A stretch of 51,546 nt of DNA from Oscillospiraceae bacterium (GTDB taxonomy: Bacteria; Bacillota; Clostridia; Oscillospirales; Oscillospiraceae). The DNA is taken from positions 1 through 51,546 of the forward strand of contig CADBKF010000030.1 of the NCBI GenBank assembly GCA_902795195.1, read 5' to 3'. Of this stretch, positions 10,760-21,438 are shown in pieces. Position numbers and translations under genes: made by a program. Each line of letters begins with the position of its first letter. Positions within the stretch are counted from its first letter, which is position 1. The notes under the pieces were generated by a model. The model was not told the origin of the DNA. It saw only the letters and a list, made by a program, of their open reading frames with translations, and did no database searches.

Positions 10760-11410
10760 ATGACGAAAATTGCACCTTCGATTTTGTCCGCCGACTTTGT
10801 CAATCTCGAGCGGGACATCCGGGCGCTGGGACCCGCCGGGGCGGACTATGTCCATGTGGACGTGATGGACGGTCACTTTGTGCCGAACATCTCCATCGGC
10901 CTGCCGGTGGTGGCCGCAATCAAGAAGATCTCTCCCCTGCCGCTGGACGTGCATCTGATGATCGACCGGCCCATCCGCTATGTCGAACGCTTCTGCCAGG
11001 CGGGCGCCGATATTCTGACCATCCACGTCGAGGCCGACACCGAGGAAAACACCCGCAAAGCCCTGGAGCTGATCCGCGCCGCCGGCGTCCGGGCGGCCAT
11101 TTCCGTCAAGCCCAAGACGCCTGCCGAGGCCGTTCTCCCCTTCCTGGAGCTGTGCAGCCTCATTCTGGTCATGACCGTGGAGCCGGGCTTCGGCGGCCAG
11201 AGCTTCATGTACGACATGATGCCCAAGCTCCACACGATCCGCGGCTGGATCGACGAGCGCAACCCCGGCTGCGAGCTCGAGGTGGACGGCGGCATCAAGC
11301 CCGACACCGGCAAGATCTGCCGGGACAACGGCGCCAACGTGCTTGTGGCCGGCAGCGCGTACTTCAATGCTGCAGACCCCGCCGCCTTCGTGCGCGCACT
11401 CAAGGCCTGA
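10760..11410 (+). CDS. rpe: ribulose-phosphate 3-epimerase
   Basis: A 216-residue TIM-barrel enzyme interconverting ribulose-5-phosphate and xylulose-5-phosphate in the pentose phosphate pathway. Signatures are APSILSADF at the N-terminus, VHVDVMDGHFVPN (31-43) with the metal-binding His/Asp, DVHLMI, MTVEPGFGGQSF (138-149) and VDGGI (175-179). AAGGAG nine bases upstream of the ATG supports the start. It is followed after 2 bp by ruvX. Confidence 0.97.
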   Translation: MTKIAPSILSADFVNLERDIRALGPAGADYVHVDVMDGHFVPNISIGLPVVAAIKKISPLPLDVHLMIDRPIRYVERFCQAGADILTIHVEADTEENTRKALELIRAAGVRAAISVKPKTPAEAVLPFLELCSLILVMTVEPGFGGQSFMYDMMPKLHTIRGWIDERNPGCELEVDGGIKPDTGKICRDNGANVLVAGSAYFNAADPAAFVRALKA

Positions 11411-11412
11411 GT

Positions 11413-11826
11413 ATGCGGGTCATGGCGATCGATTACGGCGACGCGAGAACCGGCGTTGCCGTCTCGGACCTCAGCGGCAGCATCGTGGGCAGCACCACGG
11501 TGATCCACAGCCGCCGGCCCGAGAAAACGATTGAAGAACTGGTCAAGCTCCAAAAGGAAAGCGGCGCGGAGCGGCTGGTCATGGGCTTCCCGCGGAACAT
11601 GGACGGCTCTGAGGGCCCCAGGGCTGCGCTCTATCGCGACTTTGCCGCCCGGCTCTCTGAGGCTGTCGGGATGGAGGTCGCCCTCTGGGACGAGCGCAGG
11701 ACGACCGTGGAGGCCCACAACATTCTCTCTGAGAGCGGCTACCACGGAAAAAAGCGCAAGAACACGGTGGACGCCGTGGCCGCCAGCCTGATCCTTGAGG
11801 GCTACCTGGCCTATCTGAAGCGATAA
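11413..11826 (+). CDS. ruvX: putative pre-16S rRNA nuclease / RuvX (YqgF)
   Basis: A 137-residue RNase H-like protein of the YqgF family, implicated in 16S rRNA 5' maturation. The motifs DYGDARTG (7-14), VMGFPRNMDG (57-65), LWDERRTT (91-98) and a late catalytic Asp (ca. 120, in NTVDAVAA) are all visible. The ATG at 11413 lies 2 bp after the rpe stop, so the genes are co-transcribed. The gene ends at a bidirectional terminator. Confidence 0.93.
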   Translation: MRVMAIDYGDARTGVAVSDLSGSIVGSTTVIHSRRPEKTIEELVKLQKESGAERLVMGFPRNMDGSEGPRAALYRDFAARLSEAVGMEVALWDERRTTVEAHNILSESGYHGKKRKNTVDAVAASLILEGYLAYLKR

Positions 11827-11832
11827 ATGAAG

Positions 11833-11861
11833 AACCCATTCCCGCTTTTTGGGAATGGGTT
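11833..11861. terminator. bidirectional terminator between ruvX and the kinase gene
   Basis: An 11-bp perfect stem (11833-11843 with 11851-11861) is followed by T on the plus strand. It serves two convergent genes. Confidence 0.88.
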
Positions 11862-11867
11862 TTTTCG

Positions 11868-12932
11868 TTATGAGAGAATATCGCGGCGGTCGTAGATGGT
11901 TCTCGGCAGCACGTCGGACAGGCCGACCAGGCCCTCGTCCAGGCTGCGGGCGAAGACGGCAACGTCGCTGTGCAGGGTGGGATCGGCCGGCAGGCCGGTG
12001 TCGAGCACAATGGCGGCTGTCGTGGCCCCGCCGGGCTCCACGGAGATCGCAAGGCTGCCGCCGAAGCGCTGTGCCACGGCGCGGACCAGGCTCAGTCCCG
12101 CGCCGACGCCCGGCTGCTCCACGGCCTCCTCCGCGGGCACGCTGTAGCGCTGCATCAGGTTGGGCAGCTGCGCGCTGGAGATGCTTTGGCCGCTGTCGGT
12201 CACCTTGATGCGCAGCCGGGTCAGCCGGACGCGCTCGACCTCCACCCGCACCGTGCCGCCGCCTGCGTTGGCTGCGGCGTTGGCGATCAGATTCCAGACC
12301 GCCAGCGACAGAAGGCTTCGGTCCATGCTGCCCTGAAACGCGCCGCTCGGCAAGCTCCAGCGCAGCTCGATCTTTGCCTCCCGCAGCAGCGATTCGGCTT
12401 TTTCCAGCAGCTGCCGAAGCTCGGCATACAGGTCCATACGAAGAAGCCGCAGCTTGTATTCGCCGCTGCTCAGGCGCTGCAGATACTCGAGGTTGTTCGC
12501 CATCCGCTCGAGCCGGAACACGCCCTGCAGCAGCGAGCACATGGACGCCTCCGACTTTTCATCACCCTCCAGCAGCTGCAGATCCAGCGTATCGAGCGCG
12601 CTGTACATCTGCTGCAGCACGGCGCGCAGGCGCTTGGCGCTGTGGGCAAGAATGTGGGTCGAAATCTGATCGGCCGGCGGCCGGAGAATATAGAGCACGG
12701 CGCTATCGAGTGGCACCACGCTGGCGCGGAAGTGCTCTGCGCCGACGGTGCAGTCAAAGGGCTCCCCGCCCAGCGGCCCCTGCGGTGCTGTGAAGAATGC
12801 GGAAAGCGGCGTTCCGTCCGCAATGTGCAGCGCATGAAAGGCCTCGTTGCCGGCCTTTACCGCCTGGTTCTCTGCGATGAACGCCGGTTCCTGCAACGCC
12901 GAGAGCAGCGCATGCAGCGTATTTTGTTCCAT
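11868..12932 (-). CDS. orphan sensor-kinase-like ATPase
   Basis: A 354-residue protein without membrane segments. Residues about 5-85 look PAS-like, residues 90-160 are helical, and the C-terminal half is a GHKL ATPase: N box LAVWNLIANAAANA (210-223), DSGQ (about 246), and G box GVGAGLSLVRAVAQRFGG (275-292). The helical part has ILAHSAKRLRAVL, where H97 could be a phospho-acceptor, but the usual H-box (H-E-L/I-x-x-P) is missing. No response regulator is adjacent. The ATG at 12930-12932 follows AAGGTG; a longer frame upstream is less likely. Kinase activity is inferred, not shown. Confidence 0.7.
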   Translation of the reverse strand: MEQNTLHALLSALQEPAFIAENQAVKAGNEAFHALHIADGTPLSAFFTAPQGPLGGEPFDCTVGAEHFRASVVPLDSAVLYILRPPADQISTHILAHSAKRLRAVLQQMYSALDTLDLQLLEGDEKSEASMCSLLQGVFRLERMANNLEYLQRLSSGEYKLRLLRMDLYAELRQLLEKAESLLREAKIELRWSLPSGAFQGSMDRSLLSLAVWNLIANAAANAGGGTVRVEVERVRLTRLRIKVTDSGQSISSAQLPNLMQRYSVPAEEAVEQPGVGAGLSLVRAVAQRFGGSLAISVEPGGATTAAIVLDTGLPADPTLHSDVAVFARSLDEGLVGLSDVLPRTIYDRRDILS

Positions 12933-13005
12933 TCTACTCACCTTCTGTTCCGCCGGTAGTATGTGAGATATGCGGTAAGAATATCCCATACAATGCATTT
13001 TGTTT

Positions 13006-13034
13006 ATCATAGCGAACTATGTCGAAAAATGCAA
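13006..13034 (-). promoter_or_regulatory. promoter of the kinase-like gene
   Basis: TTGCAT and TATGAT with 17-bp spacing on the minus strand, giving a leader of about 70 nt. Confidence 0.65.
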
Positions 13035-13082
13035 GTCTTTTCCGACGATCAGCGGTAAACCCGGAAAGATTTTCTGGATTTC

Positions 13083-13111
13083 TTGACACAACGCCGCAAA
13101 CATGGTAAAGT
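13083..13111 (+). promoter_or_regulatory. pepF promoter
   Basis: A perfect TTGACA, 17-bp spacer and TAAAGT lie just before the pepF Shine-Dalgarno. Confidence 0.75.
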
Positions 13112-13143
13112 GGCAGCATAAACGAACCAAGGAGGATTTTGTT

Positions 13144-14904
13144 ATGAACAAAGAGTGGGATCTCTCTCCGATGTATACCGGCTTTGACGATCCGAAGTAC
13201 GCTGCCGACCGGGCGAAGCTGACGGATCTGATCCAGCAATACAATGCCTTTGCAGGCGCTCTCGATGAGGCTGACCGCGGTGCAACGATCCACAAGGGTC
13301 TGGCACTGCAGGAGGAGCTGATGGCCGTGGGCATGCCGCTCATGGAGTACGCCTCTTTGCGCTACAGCGTCAACACCGCCGACGGCGAGGCCATTGCAGC
13401 CGCCTCCGCCGTGGAGTCTCAGCTGGCCGATATCAGCGCCGCCGACGCCGCGCTGCAGGCCTTCATCGGCAGAACGGAGAACCTCGATGAGCTGATCGCC
13501 GCCGATCCGTTCCTGCAGGATTACAGCTTCCTGCTGCACGAGAAGAAGCAGCAGGCCGCCTACACGCTCGATGAGAAGGTCGAGGAGGCCCTGGCGAAGA
13601 TGAACCTCTCCGGCGGCAGAGCCTGGGAGCAGCTGCAGAGCTATATGACCTCCACCGTCACGGCCGATTACCGCGGCGAGAAGCTGCCGCTGAGCGCCGT
13701 GCGCAACCTGGCCTACGATCCGGACCCGCAGGTCCGCAAGGACGCCTACGACGCCGAGGTCGCCTGCTACGAGAAGATCAAGGACGGCGTGTGCTTCGCG
13801 CTCAACAGCCTCAAGCAGCAGGTCAACACCGAATGTGAGCTGCGCAAGGGCGGCTCGCCGCTCGAGATGACCCTGCGCCAGAGCCGCCTGCAGAAGGCCA
13901 CGCTCGACGCCATGCTCCAGGCGCTGGAGGAGTACCTGCCCGTCTTCTGGACCTACCTGAAGGCCAAGGCCAAGGCCCTGGGCTACGAGGGCGGCCTCAA
14001 GTGGTGGGATCTGTTCGCGCCCATGGGCAAGAACACCGCCAGCTACACCGTGGAGGACGCCAAGGACTACCTGCTTGCCCACTTCCGTCCCTTCGCGCCG
14101 GACATGGCCGACATGATGGAGCGGGCCTTTGACGAGAGCTGGATTGACTTCTACCCCAGAGCCGGCAAGACGGGCGGCGCCTTCTGCGCCAACACCCCGT
14201 GGATCAAGCAGAGCCGCGTGCTGACGAATTTTGACGGCGCCTTCGGCGACATCGTGACCCTCGCCCATGAGCTGGGCCACGCCTATCACGGCATGATGAT
14301 CGAGGACCACAAGCCGCTGAACATGGACTACACCATGCCTGTGGCCGAGACCGCCTCGACCTTCAACGAGACCGTCATCATGAACGCGGCAATCGCCGAG
14401 GCGACCGATCCCGAGGTCAAGCTGGGCCTGGTGGAGAGCCAGCTGCAGGATACCACCCAGATCATGTGCGACATCCTCTCCCGCTACCTGTTCGAGACCG
14501 CGGTCTTTGAGCGGGCGCAGACCGGCTTCGCCTTCCCGGACGAGCTGTGCAAGATGATGCACGAGGCACAGCTGCGCGGCTATGGCGACGGCGTCGATCC
14601 CGAGACCCTGCACCCCTTCATGTGGGTCTGCAAGAGCCACTATTACAGCTCCGGCCTGAGCTTCTATAACTTCCCCTACGCCTTCGGCGGCCTGTTCGCC
14701 GCGGGCCTGTATGCTCAGTACCGCAAGGAGGGCGAGGCCTTCCTGCCCAAGTACCGTAAGCTCCTCAAGGCCACGAGCGTGGCAAGCTGCGAGGACGTGG
14801 CAAAGCTCGCCGACATCGACCTCACCGACGTGAACTTCTGGCGCAGCAGCCTGGAGATCTTCAAGGAGCGCGTCGATCTGTTCCTGGCGCTGGTAGAAAA
14901 ATAA
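13144..14904 (+). CDS. pepF: oligoendopeptidase F-type M3 metallopeptidase
   Basis: A 586-residue cytosolic zinc peptidase of family M3 that degrades oligopeptides. The HELGHAYHG motif (about 375-383) supplies the two zinc histidines and catalytic Glu, and a downstream ETASTFNE supplies the third ligand region. The late active-site tyrosine segment SHYYSSGLSFYNFPYAFG is present. The ATG at 13144 follows AAGGAGG by nine bases; an earlier in-frame start overlaps the promoter and is rejected. Monocistronic. Confidence 0.94.
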   Translation: MNKEWDLSPMYTGFDDPKYAADRAKLTDLIQQYNAFAGALDEADRGATIHKGLALQEELMAVGMPLMEYASLRYSVNTADGEAIAAASAVESQLADISAADAALQAFIGRTENLDELIAADPFLQDYSFLLHEKKQQAAYTLDEKVEEALAKMNLSGGRAWEQLQSYMTSTVTADYRGEKLPLSAVRNLAYDPDPQVRKDAYDAEVACYEKIKDGVCFALNSLKQQVNTECELRKGGSPLEMTLRQSRLQKATLDAMLQALEEYLPVFWTYLKAKAKALGYEGGLKWWDLFAPMGKNTASYTVEDAKDYLLAHFRPFAPDMADMMERAFDESWIDFYPRAGKTGGAFCANTPWIKQSRVLTNFDGAFGDIVTLAHELGHAYHGMMIEDHKPLNMDYTMPVAETASTFNETVIMNAAIAEATDPEVKLGLVESQLQDTTQIMCDILSRYLFETAVFERAQTGFAFPDELCKMMHEAQLRGYGDGVDPETLHPFMWVCKSHYYSSGLSFYNFPYAFGGLFAAGLYAQYRKEGEAFLPKYRKLLKATSVASCEDVAKLADIDLTDVNFWRSSLEIFKERVDLFLALVEK

Positions 14905-14958
14905 TAAATCCGGAACAAAATCCGGGGCCGCTTCGTCTAATTGCTATAATACTGAACT

Positions 14959-15030
14959 GCAATAAAACGATTGAATCGTTTTATTGCCTGCGGCGAACGC
15001 CGCAGATGCCAAGCCAAGTGGGCTTGGCAT
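14959..15030. repeat. three consecutive perfect hairpins
   Basis: Three perfect palindromes abut: stems of 13 bp (14959-14971/14975-14987), 8 bp (14988-14995/14998-15005) and 10 bp (15006-15015/15021-15030). CTGAAC before and GTTCAG after them can also pair. There is no T-run typical of a terminator, although the cluster may still end pepF transcripts. It precedes the Cys4/radical SAM genes. Confidence 0.9.
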
Positions 15031-15078
15031 GTTCAGCTATTGTTTATTGCATTCTAGTATAAAAAAGGAGGGATTGCC

Positions 15079-15636
15079 ATGCGTGGTAAGAACAAATGCA
15101 AGATTCTCAAGGAAATCCGGCAGAAGATCGCCGACGAAAACGACATCCCTTACGTGACGCGCGAGTGCAGCTATCAGGGCGAGTGCAGCGGCACCTGCCC
15201 AAAGTGTGAATCAGAGCTGCGCTATCTCGAGCGGGAGCTGGAAAAGCGGAAGGCGCTGGGAAAGGCCGTTGCGGTCGCCTCGTTGGCCGCCAGCCTGAGC
15301 TTTGCCAGCGGCTGCGTGCCCGGCAGCACCGGCCCCGGCGCGCAGATCGACGCGGACCCCGCTACCACCACACCGCAGCTCGACCCGGGCGATGAAATTC
15401 CGGGCGAGTATGTTATGGGCGAAATCGAATACGATCCCGTGGGCATCGTACCGGCGGACTGCCCCACCGAGAGTGAGGAACCGTACGAGCTCGAGGGCGA
15501 CGTGGTTTACGAGCCGGAGGAGAATGAGCTGCCCATCATGCCGATCGAAGGCGAGCTGATCGACCCTGAGCCCACGTACATTTTGCCCACCGAGCCCATC
15601 GTGCTTGAGCCGGAGAGCGGAAGCAATGCCGGCTGA
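15079..15636 (+). CDS. Cys4 protein with lipobox-like segment, partner of a radical SAM enzyme
   Basis: A 185-residue protein of no family I can name. Residues 1-60 are charged and helical with C7 and a compact C30-x5-C36-x3-C40-x2-C43 cluster suited to a metal or Fe-S centre. Residues about 62-79 are hydrophobic and end in LSFASGC, which resembles a lipobox although it is far from the N-terminus. The remainder (80-185) is acidic and rich in Pro, Glu and Thr. GGAGGG precedes the ATG. The stop overlaps the start of the radical SAM gene, so it may be that enzyme's substrate, partner or electron carrier; this is inference. Confidence 0.8.
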   Translation: MRGKNKCKILKEIRQKIADENDIPYVTRECSYQGECSGTCPKCESELRYLERELEKRKALGKAVAVASLAASLSFASGCVPGSTGPGAQIDADPATTTPQLDPGDEIPGEYVMGEIEYDPVGIVPADCPTESEEPYELEGDVVYEPEENELPIMPIEGELIDPEPTYILPTEPIVLEPESGSNAG

Positions 15637-16231
15637 GTATCCGCTGCTGGGCATCGTGCGGCACCGCATGGAGGTAGACGGCGCCGGCGTGACCACCCTG
15701 GTGGCCGGCGCCGGCTGTCCGCTCCGATGCCGGTACTGCATCAATCGGGACGTGCTGCAAAAAGCGCCGAAGCCGGTCACGCCCGCGCAGCTCTATGCGC
15801 GCGTGAAGATCGACGATCTGTATTTTCGCGCCACCGGCGGCGGGATCACCTTCGGCGGCGGCGAGGCGCTGCTCCATATGGATTTTTACGAAGCGTTCCG
15901 TCCTTTGTGTCCGGACTGGAAGCTCTGTGCAGAGACCTGCCTGCATGTGCCGAAAGAAGCTGTCGTGCGCGCTGCAAAGATCTTCGACAGCTTTATCGTG
16001 GATATCAAGTCCACCGACCCGGAGATCTACAAGCGCTATACCGGCGCAGACCTCTCGCCTGCCCTGGAAAACCTTGTATGGCTTTTTCAGCACTTTGATC
16101 CGGAAAAGGTCACCGTTCGCGTGCCGCTGATCCCCGATTTCAATACGGTAGAACAGCAGCAAGAGAGCGTCAACAAAGTCAAAGCCCTGGGTGCGGTTCG
16201 GATCGATGCATTCCAATACCTCGTGAGGTGA
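15626..16231 (+). CDS. small radical SAM protein, activating-enzyme type
   Basis: A 201-residue single-domain radical SAM enzyme. C31-x3-C35-x2-C38 (CPLRCRYC) binds the [4Fe-4S] cluster, GGGITFGGGEALL is the SAM-binding region, and FIVDIKSTDPEIYKRYTG resembles pyruvate formate-lyase activating enzymes. It lacks the extra ferredoxin domain of many glycyl-radical activases, and no glycyl-radical enzyme is nearby. The ATG at 15626 overlaps the preceding gene by 11 bp, which suggests coupling. Substrate unknown; the upstream Cys4 protein is the obvious candidate. Confidence 0.88.
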   Translation: MPAEYPLLGIVRHRMEVDGAGVTTLVAGAGCPLRCRYCINRDVLQKAPKPVTPAQLYARVKIDDLYFRATGGGITFGGGEALLHMDFYEAFRPLCPDWKLCAETCLHVPKEAVVRAAKIFDSFIVDIKSTDPEIYKRYTGADLSPALENLVWLFQHFDPEKVTVRVPLIPDFNTVEQQQESVNKVKALGAVRIDAFQYLVR

Positions 16232-16241
16232 ACTCGTATGC

Positions 16242-16314
16242 AGCGCGGGCAATCTGCCCGCATCCAAATACCGTTTTGCGTCATTGCAGGTTTTGCGGGC
16301 AGATTGCCCGCGCT
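16242..16314. repeat. 73-bp palindromic element with 20-bp arms
   Basis: A perfect 20-bp inverted repeat (16242-16261 with 16295-16314) surrounds 33 bp. Each arm itself contains the small palindrome GCGGGCA/TGCCCGC. It lies 10 bp after the radical SAM stop and before the tuf terminator, and looks like a REP/MITE-type element rather than a simple terminator. Confidence 0.9.
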
Positions 16315-16333
16315 ACGTTCCACTGAATACAAA

Positions 16334-16369
16334 CAAAAATGACTTCCCGTGTTCGGGAAGTCATTTTTG
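16334..16369 (-). terminator. tuf terminator
   Basis: A 16-bp perfect stem (16334-16349 with 16354-16369) with a four-base loop lies between the convergent radical SAM and tuf genes and has T-rich sequence on both sides. Confidence 0.85.
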
Positions 16370-16392
16370 TTTTTCAGTTATTCAACCTGAAA

Positions 16393-17598
<1,206 letters not shown>

Positions 17599-17654
17599 TG
17601 GAAAATTTCCTCCTGTAAATGTTTTCGGGATTCAGAAATACGGTTCGTACTTGC

Positions 17655-17683
17655 ATTCTACACTATATATTCAAAAAACACAA
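17655..17683 (-). promoter_or_regulatory. internal tuf promoter
   Basis: TTGTGT and TAGAAT with 17-bp spacing on the minus strand, in the 105-bp gap between fusA and tuf. Confidence 0.55.
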
Positions 17684-17703
17684 GTACATTTTTCATTTTT
17701 TTA

Positions 17704-19756
<2,053 letters not shown>

Positions 19757-19792
19757 GGTTTCGCTCCTTTGTAAAATCTGTGCGGCGGCTGA

Positions 19793-20263
19793 TTACCAAC
19801 GGAAATGGGAGAAGGCCTTGTTGGCTTCTGCCATCTTGTGGGTATCCTCGCGCTTCTTCACAGATGCGCCGGTGTTGTTGCAAGCGTCCATGATCTCGCC
19901 GGCAAGGCGCTCTCTCATGGTCTTCTCGCTGCGCTTGCGCGCGTAGGTGGTGATCCACCGCAGACCCAGGGTCTGACGGCGATCGGGCTTGACCTCCAGC
20001 GGAACCTGATAGGTCGCACCGCCGACACGGCGGGACTTGACCTCCAGGGAAGGCATGATGTTCTCCATGGCCTGCTGGAAGGCTTCGAGACCGTTTTTGC
20101 CGGTCTTCTGCTCAACAAGTTCAAATGCACCGTAAACGACCTTCTGGGCAACGCCCTTCTTGCCGTCGAGCATGATGCTGTTGACGAGCTTGGTAACCAG
20201 AACGGAATTGTAAATAGGATCCGGGAGAACTTCTCTCTTAGGAACATTACCTCTTCTGGGCAC
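19793..20263 (-). CDS. rpsG: ribosomal protein S7
   Basis: A 156-residue small-subunit assembly protein. It starts [19 protein letters not shown], has [22 protein letters not shown], and ends [15 protein letters not shown]. The GTG at 20261-20263 is chosen because GGAGGG lies eight bases upstream and S7 proteins begin MPRRG; the ATG six codons upstream lies before that ribosome site. Part of the str operon. Confidence 0.97.
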   Translation of the reverse strand: MPRRGNVPKREVLPDPIYNSVLVTKLVNSIMLDGKKGVAQKVVYGAFELVEQKTGKNGLEAFQQAMENIMPSLEVKSRRVGGATYQVPLEVKPDRRQTLGLRWITTYARKRSEKTMRERLAGEIMDACNNTGASVKKREDTHKMAEANKAFSHFRW

Positions 20264-20423
20264 TTCGCTTCCCTCCTTCATAATATAATGATTTCATAGG
20301 TACTTCAAAGGGATCAACGCCCTTTGTCGGTGCTTGCCAGAGGTTATCTATATAAACTCATGGCAAGGTTCTTTCCTTGCATAAGGAAAAGTGTCAGATT
20401 GTCAAATCGGATTGCGATGCGGC

Positions 20424-20849
20424 TTACTTCTTCTTGGAAGCCTTGGGACGCTTTGCACCGTACTTGGAACGGGCCTGCATACGACCCTGGACGCCCTGGG
20501 TATCGAGGGTGCCGCGAATGATGTGGTAACGCACACCGGGGAGGTCCTTGACACGACCGCCGCGGATCAGCACGACAGAGTGCTCCTGCAGGTTGTGGCC
20601 TTCACCGGGGATATAGGAGGAGACCTCATATCCGTTGGTCAGGCGAACACGGGCGATCTTACGCAGCGCGGAGTTCGGCTTCTTCGGGGTCGTCGTTCTG
20701 ACGGCAGTGCAGACGCCTCTCTTCTGCGGAGAAGAAAGATCGGTCGTTTGGTTCTTGAGGGTGTTCATACCCTTCTGCAGAGCGGGAGCGGTGGACTTGT
20801 AGGTCACCTGCTGTCTGCCCTTGCGCACCAGCTGGTTAAAAGTAGGCAT
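20424..20849 (-). CDS. rpsL: ribosomal protein S12
   Basis: A 141-residue decoding-centre protein. The segments [33 protein letters not shown], and [25 protein letters not shown] are the standard S12 landmarks, including the streptomycin-site lysines. AAAGGAG precedes the ATG. A 160-bp gap separates it from rpsG, with short hairpin-forming stretches but no clear terminator. Confidence 0.98.
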   Translation of the reverse strand: MPTFNQLVRKGRQQVTYKSTAPALQKGMNTLKNQTTDLSSPQKRGVCTAVRTTTPKKPNSALRKIARVRLTNGYEVSSYIPGEGHNLQEHSVVLIRGGRVKDLPGVRYHIIRGTLDTQGVQGRMQARSKYGAKRPKASKKK

Positions 20850-20935
20850 TTGTTTCTCCTTTCTTTGATTTTTCTATTATATCCGGAATTACCGGAAATA
20901 ACCATTGGGATGACATTCTGAATGTCACTCAGAAT

Positions 20936-20961
20936 GTCATTCTGAGCGAAGCGAAGAATCT
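20936..20961. repeat. dispersed GTCATTCTGAGCGAAGCGAA-type repeat
   Basis: One copy of an intergenic repeat of about 26 bp, preceded by further partial inverted copies (from about 20911). Related copies lie at 24954, 25012, 34418 and 40711. Here it sits between rplGB and rpsL. Confidence 0.85.
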
Positions 20962-21002
20962 TGTTCAGATTCTGTATCGCATTCCTTCTCAGGACAACCG
21001 GA

Positions 21003-21245
21003 TCATCGCTTCGCGCCGGCTGCGGCGGCCCCGACGGAGATACCGCAGGCCGCGCCGAGCTCCCGCATCGTGGGGATCCATCGGACGGCGACGGCGTTTT
21101 CCTCGGCAAGCCTGGCCACCGGCCCGGTCAGCATGGGATCGGCATTCTTGGCGAGATAGACGGTGGAGATTTCACCGCGGCGCAGTGCCTTTGTGAGCTG
21201 CTTGACGCCGACGACCTTCTTTGCGGTGTTCAGTTCGTCCAGCAT
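21003..21245 (-). CDS. rplGB: L7Ae-family RNA-binding protein (YbxF-like)
   Basis: An 80-residue L7Ae/L30e/S12e/Gadd45-fold protein that binds kink-turn RNA in Firmicutes. Key parts are VVGVKQLTKALRRGE, TVYLAKNADPMLTGPVARLAEENAVAVRWI and MRELGAACGISVGAAAAG. The ATG at 21243-21245 follows GGAGGT by seven bases. It heads the str operon, as ybxF does before rpsL in Bacillus. In many relatives rpoB-rpoC lie upstream; here they do not. Confidence 0.92.
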   Translation of the reverse strand: MLDELNTAKKVVGVKQLTKALRRGEISTVYLAKNADPMLTGPVARLAEENAVAVRWIPTMRELGAACGISVGAAAAGAKR

Positions 21246-21303
21246 TGCAAGCACCTCCAGCGCCCGGGAAGCACATGGATTTGCGCAAACCCGCCAGTGC
21301 GGT

Positions 21304-21332
21304 ATTATAACAGATTGAACGAAATTAGTCAA
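21304..21332 (-). promoter_or_regulatory. str operon promoter
   Basis: TTGACT and TATAAT with 17-bp spacing on the minus strand, about 58 bp before the rplGB start, in an AT-rich stretch. It should drive rplGB-rpsL-rpsG-fusA-tuf. Confidence 0.85.
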
Positions 21333-21384
21333 CAATTTTTGTCAAATTTGTAGAAAAAATTTTTGATTTTTTCTGCTGTATAAC

Positions 21385-21425
21385 ACAGCAAAGCTGTCCG
21401 TTCGGCGAACGGGCAGCTTTGTTGT
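21385..21425 (-). terminator. hairpin after the SLH protein gene
   Basis: A stem of about 19 bp with two G-T pairs (21385-21403 with 21407-21425) follows the stop codon. No long T-run follows, so terminator function is likely but not certain. Confidence 0.6.
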
Positions 21426-21438
21426 CATTTGGATTGGC

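Noticed and set aside
10738-10764. An eight-codon upstream frame (MKRKELFL) overlapping the rpe start
   Set aside because: It has no ribosome site of its own and contains the Shine-Dalgarno of rpe; it follows from the inverted repeat.
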